Shown in pieces: positions 54,555 to 64,000 of a stretch of 64,000 nucleotides of DNA. Made by a program: the position numbers and the translations under genes. How positions within the stretch are numbered: position 1 is the first letter of the stretch; every line of letters begins with the position of its first letter. The notes under the pieces are model-generated. The model had not been told where the DNA came from. It saw only the letters and a program-made list of their open reading frames with translations, and ran no database searches. Source of the DNA: Ascarosepion bandense (Eukaryota; Mollusca; Cephalopoda; Sepiida; Sepiidae); assembly GCA_037127315.1 (NCBI GenBank), contig JBBBDQ010001124.1, positions 2,393,501-2,457,500 on the forward strand. Reading direction: 5' to 3'.

Positions 54555-54795
54555 CACTTATTCTTAACATCAGAAAGAGACAGTAGAAAGTTTTGGGGCA
54601 TAAAGTGAGGAAAGAGGGCTTAGAAAATTTGACAGTCACATGGCATATTGATGGCAAGAGAGACAAAAGAAGGCGTTGTTAACCCAACAAGATTGAGTAA
54701 ATGATTGGCAGAACAGGGATTAGGAGAGACAGCAAAAATACAAACTTTATTAAGAGCTACAAAGAACATGAAATTATGAAGAAAGCTAAATAGGG
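54555..54795 (+). pseudogene. LINE-C RT C-terminus, degenerate
   Basis: In sense, VLGHKVRKEGLENLTVTWHI and a GKRDKRRR block are recognisable, then frameshifted remains up to the end of LINE-C. Several stops. Confidence 0.75.
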
Positions 54796-54900
54796 CAATA
54801 ATTTTAAGGCATCCGGAATATATATGTGCTCTACGTGTATCTCAAAAACCTGATGTTCTAAGATAATTCCAAGCAGGGAACCGGAATCGGTATTTTGGAT

Positions 54901-55288
54901 CAGCGCTTCCCAAACTGGGGGAAATTTTCCCCTGGGGGGAAATTTGAAGCTACCGGGGGGGGGGGGGGAATAATTACACTACCTACTAAATAAAAATATC
55001 GCAGATGGATTTTCTGATGTCAGAGAGAGAGAGTAGAAGAGCAAATAAGTCCTTTTATTTGTTCCTAACCGCTCTCTATGGCTATGCTTAGTTGTTAATA
55101 ACTGCTCTCTATCCACTTTACTCTGTAACTACAAGTTTATCAGTATATTTGTACATTTGAAAAATAAATTAGTAAATAGTCTCATTGTGTTTTAACTGCT
55201 CTTTCTCTCATACACATGAAGGGGGAAATCTGGAGGGTTGAACTGGGTGTAGGGGGAAATGACAGAAAAAAAAGTTTGGGAACTACTG
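54901..55288. mobile_element. hAT-type MITE (388 bp) with 8-bp duplication
   Basis: Ends cagcgcttcccaaactgggg and aagtttgggaactactg form a ~17-bp inverted repeat of the CAGxGxTTCCCAA type. The flanks ttttggat (54893-54900) and tattagat (55289-55296) match at six of eight positions. A G-run is at 54956-54968. No open frame. Confidence 0.8.
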
Positions 55289-55296
55289 TATTAGAT

Positions 55297-55887
55297 CATT
55301 TAGCCGAGTACAGCCTGTTTTTTCTGTTTAGAGATTTTTTTTTTGTCTCGAGTAATTCTGAATATTTCTCGGTATGACCCTCTTCTCAGAAATTTATTAA
55401 ATGACTAAATATCTGACTTTATTTTGAAATCTCTTTGTTGATCCAAGAACTTTTCAGCACTCCCTTGTAAAACAATGTCTCCTCAATCATACGCATGCGC
55501 ATAGGGCATGATCATTATGGGACAATTCTGAGGGCGGGTGTAAAGTCAATCGATTTAGATTAAAAGACACGGTTTTTTTTACCGAAGCTTGTTTTTGTTA
55601 CCCAATGTTAGCATTTATTTGTTTATTCTTGCGATTACAGGCATCTCAGTATGAAATTCAACTATGCTAATGGGTCTTAAGCTTCGAAAATGCAGAACTA
55701 AATAAAGATTTTTTTTAGCTTAAAAACATGAAATCTTGTAACCCTGACAAGTAATGAATACATGTGAACCGTGTAGGTTTCCATTGGAGTGTAGGAGCAC
55801 ACTCTCCCTATGTTAGGTGTAGCTTCTGGGATTTCTGCAGCAAGTAGAACTTTTACAACCTACCGGTTTTAGTTATTCTTTTTCCTA
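55297..55887. other. No gene; NRF1-like and GC-box-like motifs
   Basis: CGCATGCGCA at 55492-55501 and gggcggg at 55532-55538 are isolated promoter-type motifs without a recognisable gene. Confidence 0.25.
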
Positions 55888-56055
55888 TATAGGTTGCCAA
55901 CCAAGGCTTAGAGAGTGCAGTCTTCAATAGACCGCTAACTGGAAGGAAGAGAGATTAATTAATGTGCGAAAGTGAACACAACGGTGTCAGTTAGAATTTG
56001 AACTTGAAACCTCAATCTCACTTTCTGTGCCGCTAACCACTACTCCATGACAATT
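55888..56055 (-). mobile_element. Diverged SINE related to SINE-1
   Basis: Minus strand has an A box at tggagtagtgg and a B box at aagttcaaattcta, then gtgttcactttcgcacatta and a ctggaaggaagagag-type body. Most of the body and tail is missing. Confidence 0.6.
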
Positions 56056-56201
56056 ACGACTCGGCTGCATCATATGTTTTGCCACCAGGACGCCTTACCG
56101 TGAAGTAATGGTTAACTATTTTTGTGTTTGTCTATACATCTGGGCCATGTGTTCTCAGGGACACATGGCCAAGCGGATGTAGACGTTGATTAGTCCTAGT
56201 G

Positions 56202-56649
56202 CAGAGGTTTCCAACCAGTTGGTCACGACCCCCTGGGGGGTCGGGAAGCCTTGACAGGGGAGCGTATAGCCTTGTTAGATATAGTTTGGGATAAAATTAA
56301 TTATCTTTCATCAATTACATTTTTCAAGCTTTTACAAATTTCAAAGCTTGCTACTGAAATGCATCATCAGGCATCTCACTAGCTGGGTTGAATAGCTTTT
56401 TAAACCTATGATAATATTATTTTGAGAAATATATATTCTTTTTGTGAATTCAGGTTGGACCAATGTGCTTTAATTTGGTAATAGAGAAAGAGACATCTAA
56501 AAAAATATTTTAAAATTCTGTAATTATTTGTCCTTCACAGAAAATAAAAAGAAAATTAAACTGCTGATAGTAAGTCCTAAGTAGGGGGTCGCATGGGTTT
56601 CAAACTTTTAGATAAGGGGTCGCGAGTGCCAAAAGGTTGGGAACCACTG
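56202..56649. mobile_element. hAT-type MITE (448 bp) with 8-bp duplication
   Basis: Ends cagaggtttccaacc and ggttgggaaccactg, with inner gacccc/ggggtc blocks as in vertebrate and invertebrate hAT-derived MITEs. The flanks tcctagtg (56194-56201) and ttttagtg (56650-56657) match at six of eight positions. No open frame. Confidence 0.82.
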
Positions 56650-56689
56650 TTTTAGTGACTTGGCCCAAAGAGTTGTGAGTTCAATACCA

Positions 56690-56900
56690 AGCTACAGCAG
56701 TGGTGGACAAATAACTTATAGAAATAAGAGATAGCTACCAGAAGTGGCATCACACACGGAATGAGAATGATATACGCCAGTGATCGTAATGGAGGGTTCA
56801 CTTCGAAATTCCTAGCACCTGAAGAAGGCCAGAGCGTACAACGGCCGAAACGTCGTAAACATAGCAATAAAGACGAGGACAGTAGTCCGAACAATGTAAA
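56690..56900 (+). repeat. Possible Penelope-type 3' region with hammerhead-like block
   Basis: cctgaagaaggccagagcgt, acggcc, gaaacgtcgtaaac: CTGAAGA (56819-56825), GGCC..GGCC stem, GAAA (56847-56850), CGTC. This CTGAAGA-stem-GAAACGTC arrangement is frequent near the 3' ends of Penelope-like elements. Helix I is only two pairs here. Confidence 0.45.
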
Positions 56901-56935
56901 TAGTTAACTATTTTTGTAATTTATTATTCTTACAG

Positions 56936-57060
56936 TGAATTTGATGCTTACCAAGTGTTTCACGCTTAGAGCTCTCGTTCAGTTACCGAAGTTGAGCAGA
57001 GTTGATCCTGGTCTGTATTTAGATAAGAGGCTACTTGGGAACACCGGGTACGTTTCGGGT
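56936..57060 (+). pseudogene. 5S rRNA-derived sequence
   Basis: tctcgttcagttaccgaagt, tgagcagagttgatcctggt, then ctacttgggaacaccgggta align in order to the second half of metazoan 5S rRNA, including the box A (aagttgagc) and box C (ttgggaacaccgggt) regions of the internal promoter. The first half (cttaccaagtgtttcacgct) is more diverged. It is too mutated to be a working 5S gene. Confidence 0.75.
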
Positions 57061-57175
57061 TTAAATTAAACCACAAAGAGTTGATAAGCCATGAAAAATT
57101 CAATCTGATCTATTGGAATTTTACGCCTTAAGGCATTGTTATTAAACTACAGAAACTAGTAAAAAAAAAAAAAAG
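57061..57175 (+). mobile_element. Body and A-tail of a possible 5S-headed SINE (SINE3-type)
   Basis: About 100 bp of unrelated sequence after the 5S part is followed by a 14-base A-run (57161-57175). A 5S head, body and A-tail is the layout of SINE3-type elements. No flanking duplication is seen and there is a single copy in this window, so a 5S pseudogene next to a chance A-run remains possible. Confidence 0.45.
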
Positions 57176-57447
57176 GAAACACTTCGATAACGTACGATCA
57201 AGTGGATTCTATCTTCACTGCGTAGTCTACAATTTTGGCTTTTGGCCAGATTGGACTAAACCAGGTGCTCACTTCCACGAACCCCACGTCCGGGGTTGAG
57301 AAACCCTGAATGGGGACAATGCTTTGTGAGCTTTGATATCTTATCAATATTGGTTTTCATCTATCTCCATTTATATATGTTACAAATTAAACTAAGCACT
57401 GATGAATATTAAAAAATGAAACATTTTCGGACTTTGACGCAATTCTT
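57176..57447. other. No gene; isolated hAT-like terminus at 57294-57308
   Basis: ggttgagaaaccctg reads as the inverse of a CAGGGTTTCTCAACC-type hAT end. No partner end was found. Confidence 0.35.
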
Positions 57448-57513
57448 AGCAAAATAAATTCACGGATTTGGACAAAAAAATAAAATTGTCTAAATCCGTG
57501 AATTTATTTTGCT
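57448..57513. repeat. Hairpin (28-bp arms, 10-bp loop)
   Basis: Arms agcaaaataaattcacggat... (57448-57475) and the inverse (57486-57513) differ at one base. Confidence 0.9.
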
Positions 57514-57659
57514 CATGTTAAGGCTCGAAAAAAAAAACGTGTAGAATTCACTATTTTTTACTTTTTAACAAGAAATAACTAAAGTTGATGTTAAACATTG
57601 AGGCGAAAAACATTGTTATTAAAGATGGAATGATCTATTATGACATGTCTTTAATTTGT

Positions 57660-58135
57660 ACTAGCAGTATAGTCCGGCTTTAAAACTAATCCATGGTCCT
57701 GGAGCTTAGACTCTTTGAACGTTGGCACGAAAGACTAAAAATCAATAATTGTTTCCAGTTAAAGCGAAACCGTAAACTGAAAGAAAAATGAATGGATGTA
57801 AGTCAAATTTTGATTTTCTCGTATCGATATCAAATTTTCTGCACTATTGTAAGAACTGCAACCTTGAAACTTCTGAATATCGTTTCTTATGTCTTTGTCT
57901 ATGAGTGTATCAAATTTGATTAAAATCGGACCACTCCTTCTATAACCCGATTTTTTCGATTTTCGATATTTATCGAGGGTACCTCGACACAAAACCTAGC
58001 TAAAAACACTCGCAGACGCTTATAGTACAACTGTGTAAATTTTCAAGAAAATCGGTTCAACCGTTTCAGAGTCTATAGGTAACGGATACACACACATACA
58101 AAGTTCCATTTATAAATAAGTTTAGATTAGATTTA
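57660..58135 (+). mobile_element. REP-D copy 4, internally deleted
   Basis: About 270 bp, including the internal (TA)n, is missing between gtatcgatatcaaa and ttttctgcactattg. About 10 bp of the cggcgttgctcgggt start is also missing. The 3' end gtttagattagatttaga is complete. 58136-58675 holds no gene (G-run at 58290-58301). Confidence 0.85.
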
Positions 58136-58719
58136 GATACATTGTATTTATTTTCAATTTTTCTGGTTGAATTACTCACCTAAATTGAATATGATCCATT
58201 ATTGTACATAATTAAGTTAAAATAAAATTTGTATTTCATTTGAATACAACTTTATGAAAATTGAGTAGGCGAACCCTGTATAATAGATTGGGGGGGGGGG
58301 GCATGTGACTCTTGCATTGGCCCTGCATCTGACTATCTACCATTTCTATTACTAATAGCAAAGTGGGTACTTGATGTTTTCGTAAACGTCAGACTAGTTT
58401 ATATGGCTAACAAAAGTGGCTACTTGTGGAAGGATGGGTGACCTATCGAGGAAAAACGTATAATGGGGGTGGGGGTGGAATGATATTCTGGAATTAACAT
58501 CTATTAGTTTGGTAGAATGATCAATCCAGGGAAACTTTGGAACCACGAATGACAAAAAAACACAATGATTTCCCTACAACTCCACGATTGAGACGCTGCA
58601 GTCCTTAAACTGCTGTAACACCTCGTGAAACCACCATAGTCTAAAAAGACTATATTGGTACTCATTAACTCACACATAAGTGTGTGTGTGTGTGTTGATG
58701 ACTAGCAATACAGTCCAGT

Positions 58720-58720
<1 letters not shown>

Positions 58721-58760
<40 letters not shown>
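58721..58760. repeat. (TA)n microsatellite
   Basis: About 20 TA units at the end of REP-J. A (GT)n tract is at 58680-58696. Confidence 0.95.
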
Positions 58761-58764
<4 letters not shown>

Positions 58765-58985
58765 TTTGTAAACGAGTTATTACGCGACCCAGGTTTCTGC
58801 TGAGTGGTGTCTTCAGGCGATTTTCAAGAACTGATTTTACTGTTTTTGTTTTTTTTTGTTTTTTAAGAACGCTCACGTAACGGGAAAATATTCAAAAGTT
58901 CTACAATATAATTGTATTGATCACTTTTTAATACAAATGTGCACTGGTCTAATTTTATTATGACCAAAAACTAAGTAATATATAT
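58761..58985 (-). repeat. REP-J copy 2
   Basis: Minus strand starts cttagtttttggtcataata and ends tcgtttacaaatga next to (TA)n. It contains a ~70-bp middle (about 58823-58878, ending in T/A runs) that is absent from the foldback copy at 51.7 kb. Confidence 0.75.
58779..58822 (-). ncRNA. Hammerhead-like motif in REP-J
   Basis: Minus strand: CGC, CTGAAGA, caccactcagca, GAAA, inner stem AC ctgg GT, C as presumed cleavage base, then GCG pairing with the initial CGC. The core bases are all present. Helix II is poor in this copy but is a clean ACCA/TGGT stem in the 51.8-kb copy. Confidence 0.45.
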
Positions 58986-59229
58986 AATTAAATCCAAACA
59001 GAAAGTGACATGTAGGTAAAAAAAAAAAAGATCCCAACGAAGATCCTAAAATAAAAGGTCGCTGACGAAGCAAAAGTACTTCGCAGAAATGATCAGGCGT
59101 CACATGCAGTTTTCCAAGTTTTATTTGAAAAAAAAAAACGGAGACAGAGATAATTAATAGATTTAATTATAATTATTTCTTATTACTCCAAATGTTATTG
59201 TTTTTTTTTTGTTTGTTTTTTTCAACGGT
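58986..59229. other. No gene recognised
   Basis: AT-rich with short A and T runs. Confidence 0.4.
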
Positions 59230-59345
59230 GTGAATTCCATCTATCGGCCTGTGTATTCGAAAGACTCAATAGAGAATCTGGGTGGGTTCGAATCTGCGGC
59301 CCCATTTGTAGGAGAAACGCGTGTTTAATTCGACGTGTCGATGAA
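59230..59345 (-). mobile_element. tRNA-headed element, third relative of the 10.4-kb family
   Basis: Minus strand has B box gcagattcgaacccacc and, 50 bp on, caggccgatagatggaattc, the same core order as 10437-10500 and 46270-46419. Confidence 0.5.
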
Positions 59346-59400
59346 TGGTTTAAAGCACGCCCTCTACTCAATTATGAGTACCAAATAATGTAACCCTTTC

Positions 59401-59403
<3 letters not shown>

Positions 59404-59440
<37 letters not shown>
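59404..59440. repeat. (TA)n microsatellite
   Basis: About 18 TA units next to REP-D copy 5. Confidence 0.95.
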
Positions 59441-59444
<4 letters not shown>

Positions 59445-60168
59445 TATATACTAAATGGAACTTTGTATGTGTGTGTGTCCCCGTTACCTACAGACTCCGA
59501 AACGGCTGAACCGATTTTCTTGAAAACTTGAAAATTTACACAGTTGTACTATAAGCGTCGGCAAGTGTTCTTAGCTAGGTTTTGTGTCGAGGTAACCCCG
59601 ATAAATATCGAAAATCGATAATCGAAAAAATCGAGTTATAGAAGGAGTGGTCCGATTTTAATCAAATTTGATACACTCATAGACAAAGACATAAGAAACG
59701 ATATTCAGAAGTTTCAAGGTTGCAGTTCTTACAATAGTGCAGAAAATCGATAATATATATATATATATATATATAAAAGGCAAGATGTTTGTGTGTGTCT
59801 GTTTATCTGCCTGTATGTCTGTATATTTTTTCTTCGGCTTTTTTATTTTAGTTTTTGCTTCGGGTTTGGCTCTAAGTAAGTATAATTGTAGTTCTTAGTC
59901 TCAGTCATGATACCATTTACTGAGAGAACTTATTTAGCCTTCAAAATTCAGTTTACGACGAAAAAACCTCATTTGATATCGATACCAGGAAATGAAAATT
60001 TGACTTACATACATTCATTTTTCTTTCAGTCTACGGTTTCGCTTTAACTCGAAACAACTACTGCTTTTTAGTCTTTCGTGCCAACGTCCAAAGAGTCTCA
60101 GCTCCAGGACCATGGATTAGTTGTAAAGCTTTCATTACACCCGAGCAACCCCGGGCTATACTGCTAGT
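59441..60168 (-). mobile_element. REP-D copy 5
   Basis: Reverse copy from aaacttatatactaaatgga to ccccgggctatactgctag, with internal (TA)n at 59754-59774. Confidence 0.85.
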
Positions 60169-60189
60169 ACACACAACACAACACAACAC

Positions 60190-60231
<42 letters not shown>
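60169..60231. repeat. (CACAA)n/(CA)n microsatellite
   Basis: A few acaca-acaca units then more than 20 CA units, directly at the 5' end of REP-D copy 5. Confidence 0.95.
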
Positions 60232-60234
<3 letters not shown>

Positions 60235-60589
60235 GCCGGCTTCATTTAAAATTACAGACAATGTAGTATATTAAGATTTTGGTATAATCTTTCGTGTGTT
60301 CTTATGTTTTTTTTTTTAAGGCAGACTCTTCCTTTTTTTTTTTTTTAGAACTCAAATTATATCGTAATTGTCCAAATGTTTTGTTTTTCTGAGCGCTTTC
60401 GGCTATAGTTTTAGCCATTATGAAAAGCGAATTTGTTTTATTTGTAATTGAATATGTAAAATTATACACGAAAAACAAAGTTGACCCTTGACAAAATACC
60501 CTTTCGTGCGTATGTGTAGTTGAATCAAACATCACTTTAGTCCAATGAATTCATTAAGGACGACACGCATCATACGAAAAACATTTTCC

Positions 60590-60590
<1 letters not shown>
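60232..60590. other. No gene; motif shared with 35651-35819
   Basis: gcgctttcggctatagtttt near 60393 resembles an arm of the 35.7-kb inverted repeat. T-runs near 60309 and 60333. Confidence 0.35.
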
Positions 60591-60627
<37 letters not shown>

Positions 60628-60648
60628 TATATATATACATATATATAT
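60591..60648. repeat. Compound (TA)n(CA)n(TA)n microsatellite
   Basis: Alternating TA and CA blocks. Confidence 0.95.
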
Positions 60649-60769
60649 TCGCAACTTGATACATTTGAATTTTCACTGTAATGTTCGAACTATGATTAAT
60701 AGAAGAGTGTTGGGTTAAGTGCATTGACAGCGAAAGAGCGTATATTTGAGAAACACATATGTATGTTAA

Positions 60770-60880
60770 AGAAATGTTTCCTAAAGACATTTGTGCGAAA
60801 TTGAACGCAGTCAGTTTAGGTTGGAATTTGAACTCAGCTGACCGGCTCCCTTTTTCCCATTGATATGTTTTACGTTTTCT
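60770..60880 (-). mobile_element. SINE-1 fragment, diverged
   Basis: Minus strand agttcaaattccaac (B box) then ttcgcacaaatgtctttagg, matching the SINE-1 order ttacgcgcaaatacccttgg. 60881-61227 has no recognised feature. Confidence 0.6.
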
Positions 60881-61227
60881 TACGCATCCATTAAACTATC
60901 AAGTAGGCTACTGTTTATTCGGATACCGTAAAATACCAACCTGGCTTCATAATACCCTTGATATTAACGGTTAATTTCGGATGCAGCTGAGCAATACGTT
61001 AACAAATATTATATGAAAATTAAAGATTAGAATACATTAACATTAAATCGTATGCCCAACATACTGTTGGGCACTCTGCGACAATCAAGCTTACACTAAC
61101 AATTACAAAGTATTTCAATTTAAAATTCCCTTGCAATTTCAATTTAGCACTGGGCCACAATAAAAGAATTCCCAATGAGGAACGACTTTAAAACAATATG
61201 GAGTAAACAAAGATGACCGCTTTATGA

Positions 61228-61505
61228 TCACCAAGCTACTGAAGTTTTCGTCTACACATCGAATATTGCTGTCATATCTGGTTTGGTGCTCACAAGATTA
61301 TTGACAAAATCCAAGAAGTATCTGCAATGTAATCGACCTTTGACCTGGCATCTCGACATCAGTTACTTTCCCGTCGACGTAACGTGGCTTCCCTTTGTCT
61401 TTTCTACAAATATTTTCATGGCAATTTTCTGACGAGCTGTTCTCTTTAGTGCCTTATCTGCATAAATTTAAGTGTGTTACTAGATTGCCAATTCGGTCTT
61501 GTAGC
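61228..61505 (+). pseudogene. LINE-A RT C-terminus
   Basis: IEYCCHIWFGAHKII, a DKIQEV block, SRRRNVASLCLFYKYFHGNF, then FSDELFSLVPYLHKFKCVTR and LPIRS in shifting frames. It ends abruptly, without 3' UTR. Confidence 0.8.
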
Positions 61506-62215
61506 TATGGGAAGCTGGTTAATGTTTCTTGGTTCGGCCTTGTGTCAGACATAATCGAACTCCCTACAGCCTACAAGTTTTATCCAGAATTACCATCATC
61601 GGAAGGTTTTCATCAAAAGGTTGGTAGCAGGTTGGAATGTGTGGATTAGTATGTAAGAATAAAAATATACATTTTCTTTTAAAATAGAAATTAAATGAAA
61701 AGATTAACAAGAATTCGTAGAAATTAATGTTCATTTAGAAAGTTAAGGGTATCAAGAGTTGTAGAAAATGTTCATAGTAGTAATTGGTGAAAGAGTATAT
61801 GCGTACATATGTATGTATGTATATGTAAGCATGTATGTGTTTGTTTGTCTTTGGATGGAGAAGAAGTAAAAGAAATCAGCACACGAAAAGAAATAGAAAA
61901 AAGACAAATGTCCGGGTCACTTGAAGCTTATTCCGTTACATTTTAGCTTGTCGTCTTTGCTGCTTCCATCCCTGACTCTCTGTGATTGACGCTGACCGGG
62001 GCCATTTAAAGTATTCAGATTTTCGCACTGACTCGCGAAGTCCACAAGTCTTTCAAGTCGCTCCCATTGGTCAAAATCAATTTAACACCTCAAAAATCTG
62101 GTTTCAACCTTTTCTTTAAGCACATGGCCAATTCTTTTTCTATTTGGGAAAAAAACAGAATTTCACACTTCATTGTGAATTTTTGTAAAAGTGAAGAAGA
62201 AGGTTGGTTTTAATT
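61506..62215. other. No gene; GTAT-rich tract at 61800-61850
   Basis: The frame 61395-61649 continues for ~45 codons past the LINE-A part (LVSDIIELPTAYKFYPELPS), which I do not recognise. A similar nucleotide block (ccttgtgtcaaacacaa) lies at 5571. Confidence 0.35.
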
Positions 62216-62525
62216 CTTAATTTCTTATCCAGTACAGTCTCACCGTCTTAATTTCTTATCCAGTACAGTCTCACCGTCTTAATTTCTTATCCAGTACAGT
62301 CTCACCGTCTTAATTTCTTATCCAGTACAGTCTCACCGTCTTAATTTCTTATCCAGTACAGTCTCACCGTCTTAATTTCTTATCCAGTACAGTCTCACCG
62401 TCTTAATTTCTTATCCAGTACAGTCTCACCGTCTTAATTTCTTATCCAGTACAGTCTCACCGTCTTAATTTCTTATCCAGTACAGTCTCACCGTCTTAAT
62501 TTCTTATCCAGTACAGTCTCACCGT
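62216..62525. repeat. 31-bp minisatellite, 10 identical units
   Basis: The unit is 31 bp (cttaatttcttatccagtac then agtctcaccgt). Ten units fill 310 bp exactly, and I see no mismatch between them, so the array is very recent or homogenised. Confidence 0.97.
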
Positions 62526-62692
62526 TTTACTGCTGAACTAGATAGATGCAACCATTTATCCATATATCCGCCCTAATTGCTTAAAAAGAACCCGCTCGAC
62601 GACCCTCAAAAAGTCAAAACGGTTATAGCGGCCTGTTGATCAATCAACCTGACACAAGGCCAACATGAAACTAACTCTCCCATCTGATTCCT

Positions 62693-62776
62693 TTTCTCCT
62701 GCCTATTCTTTAGAATCTATTTTTCAAAGCTCAGATACCACACAGGGAAACTCGGTGCCAATAGGTTTACTAGTAC
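62693..62776 (+). repeat. 84-bp direct repeat, left copy, flanking a SINE
   Basis: tttctcctgcctattcttta ... ataggtttactagtac. The right copy is 62938-63021, with about four differences. Confidence 0.93.
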
Positions 62777-62935
62777 GGATGTGCGTTGTGGTGCAGTGGA
62801 TATCGGCTCGGAACGAGAGATCGGAGAGCCGAGTTCGAATTCCAGTTGAATTGATTGCATTCACTTACGCGCAAATACCCTTGGGAAAGGTATTAATCCG
62901 TCTCTTCCTCCCAGTTATGGGTTAAATAACAGAAA
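62777..62935 (+). mobile_element. SINE-1, 3'-truncated, between long direct repeats
   Basis: Head gtgcgttgtggtgcagtgga with intact A and B boxes and the body to gggttaaataacag, then five As and the right flank. Loss of the 3' half with retention of the 5' end is unusual for retroposed SINEs. Confidence 0.9.
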
Positions 62936-62937
62936 AA

Positions 62938-63021
62938 TTTCTCCTGCCTATTCTTTAGAATCTATTTTTCTAAGCTCAGATACTACACAGAGTAACTCGG
63001 TGCCAATAGGTTTACTAGTAC
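62938..63021 (+). repeat. 84-bp direct repeat, right copy
   Basis: Partner of 62693-62776. Confidence 0.93.
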
Positions 63022-63124
63022 AGTGTAAAGGAAAGTTATTTAACACTATTGCCTGAATTGGTGAAGAACTAGAGAGTTTCAAGTAATTTCTACGAGTTTA
63101 ATTAATATCATAAGAAAGTAGATT

Positions 63125-63375
63125 TCAATAGGTTTTTTCTCTCTTGTGGAATTCCGATTATTTGCTTCTCTGCCACCCACAGTCTTCAAAAATTTAAATA
63201 TAAAATCAATCGCTATTTTCTGCTTTTCTGTACCATGTTCTTTTATTGTCCTTTTCATCATTTCGCCTTTTCATTAATTTCAAGTGAATTTCGCCTTTTC
63301 ATCATTTCTAATTCTCTTTAACTCTCTGTAGACCCGTGCGTCCCAATGACACTGTCGCCGTGCCTGAGCTGAAAC
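63125..63375 (+). mobile_element. LINE-A 3' remnant
   Basis: cttgtggaattccgattatt, cttcaaaaatttaaatataa and, later, acccgtgcgtcccaatgaca correspond to the NSLP region, the LQEFK region and the 3' UTR. A ~33-bp internal repeat (tttcgccttttcat) occurs at 63259 and 63290. Confidence 0.5.
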
Positions 63376-63440
63376 GAGTTTAAAAATAGAATACAGAATG
63401 TATTTTGAATCGATGATTTTAGACTAAGAATGTCACATCG

Positions 63441-63712
63441 ATAGTCAGTCACTCAGCTAAATGCCGTACGTGATACACGCTTGGGCGATCAAGTCTCTTT
63501 GGCGACATGGCTGACTAGGCTGAAGATTTTCCCGCAAAAGGTTGCAATTACTTTCTGTAGTAGACTGGTTATCAACCAAGGCTACGGAACCCAATCTGTT
63601 CTGCTATTCAATCCATAGCTAAAGAGAGAAGAGATGGATTAATATCTTTTCGAAGGATATTTGTGCGTAAGTGAATGAAACAAACTCGACTGGATTTCGA
63701 ACTCAGCTCTTG
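63441..63712 (-). mobile_element. SINE-1, diverged copy
   Basis: Tail and altered hairpin (aagtctctttggcgacatgg) through body to cgactggatttcgaactcag. The outer half of the tRNA head is missing. Confidence 0.8.
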
Positions 63713-64000
63713 ATAGTCAGTTAAGTGTCATACGTGATACACGATTGGGCGATCATGTCTCGAAAGAGACATGACTGACTGGACAGAATATTATCCTGCA
63801 GTAGGTTGCCATTGTTTTCTGCGGTAGATCGGTTGCCAGCCAAGGCTATAGAACCCAATCTGTCCTGTTATTTAACCCATAACTGGAAGGAAGAGATGGA
63901 CTAAACCTTTCCCAAGAATATTTGCACGTAACTGAATGTAATGAATTCAGCTGGAATTCGAACTTGGCTCCCCGATTTCTCGTTCCGAGCCGATATCCAA
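63713..64000 (-). mobile_element. SINE-1, full-length type, runs off the window
   Basis: Tail (gtcagttaagtgtcatacgt), hairpin catgtctcgaaagagacatg, body, and most of the tRNA head (ccgagccgatatccaa) to the last base. It lies in tandem, same strand, with the preceding copy. Confidence 0.9.

Noticed and set aside
62216..62525. CRISPR-like array
   Set aside because: Ten identical 31-bp units with no spacers. It is a minisatellite.

Overview
The window looks like intergenic or intronic DNA from a large, AT-rich, repeat-filled animal genome. I infer a cephalopod mollusc, probably octopus-like. The reasons are about twenty copies or fragments of a roughly 300-bp tRNA-headed SINE whose layout fits the Ceph-SINE superfamily described from squid and cuttlefish, numerous (TA)n tracts, fossil Penelope-like, RTE-like and CR1/L2/jockey-like retroelements, and a long AT-rich satellite. 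I found no host protein-coding gene I can support. Every recognisable coding stretch is a mobile-element remnant, and the longest open frame (180 codons, 19967-20509, minus) is low-complexity and unrecognised.

Layout. 1-10 kb: Penelope-type repeats with hammerhead-like motifs, a pogo-like MITE, a GIY-YIG remnant, a SINE, and a four-unit 224-bp tandem array made of LINE-A 3' ends joined to an 85-bp palindromic MITE (MITE-85). 10-20 kb: a 145-bp-arm inverted repeat around a tRNA-like sequence with a hammerhead-like motif just outside it, two copies of an unclassified ~730-bp element (REP-D), LINE-A and LINE-C remnants, a TIR-H transposon copy, a Ty3/gypsy integrase fragment, and a SINE copy with strand-biased A-to-G hypermutation. 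20-38 kb: LINE-A, -B and -C fragments, SINEs with clear target-site duplications, and a solo LTR that splits a LINE-C copy. 38.6-45.3 kb: one satellite block with a 38-bp monomer. 45-64 kb: more HHR-bearing and REP-G/REP-D repeats, a foldback element, a mariner fossil, a longer TIR-H element holding a short open frame, two hAT-type MITEs with 8-bp duplications, a 5S rRNA-derived element, a perfect 31-bp minisatellite, and further SINEs.

Family names used here are local labels. LINE-A is CR1/L2/jockey-like, with 3' ends near 'tgaaatgatta'. LINE-B is a related family. LINE-C is RTE-like, with a GAA-repeat tail. SINE-1 is the Ceph-SINE-like family. REP-D, REP-G and REP-J are unclassified. TIR-H is a DNA transposon with long inverted repeats. 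The elements interact mainly by nesting: SINE-1 copies sit in LINE-B, LINE-C, REP-G and TIR-H, the solo LTR sits in LINE-C, and MITE-85 sits at the junctions of duplicated LINE pieces. The observations I rate highest are the A-to-G hypermutated SINE (compatible with ADAR-edited RNA being retroposed), the hammerhead-like motifs, the MITE at LINE duplication junctions, the TIR-H element, and the 5S-headed SINE candidate.
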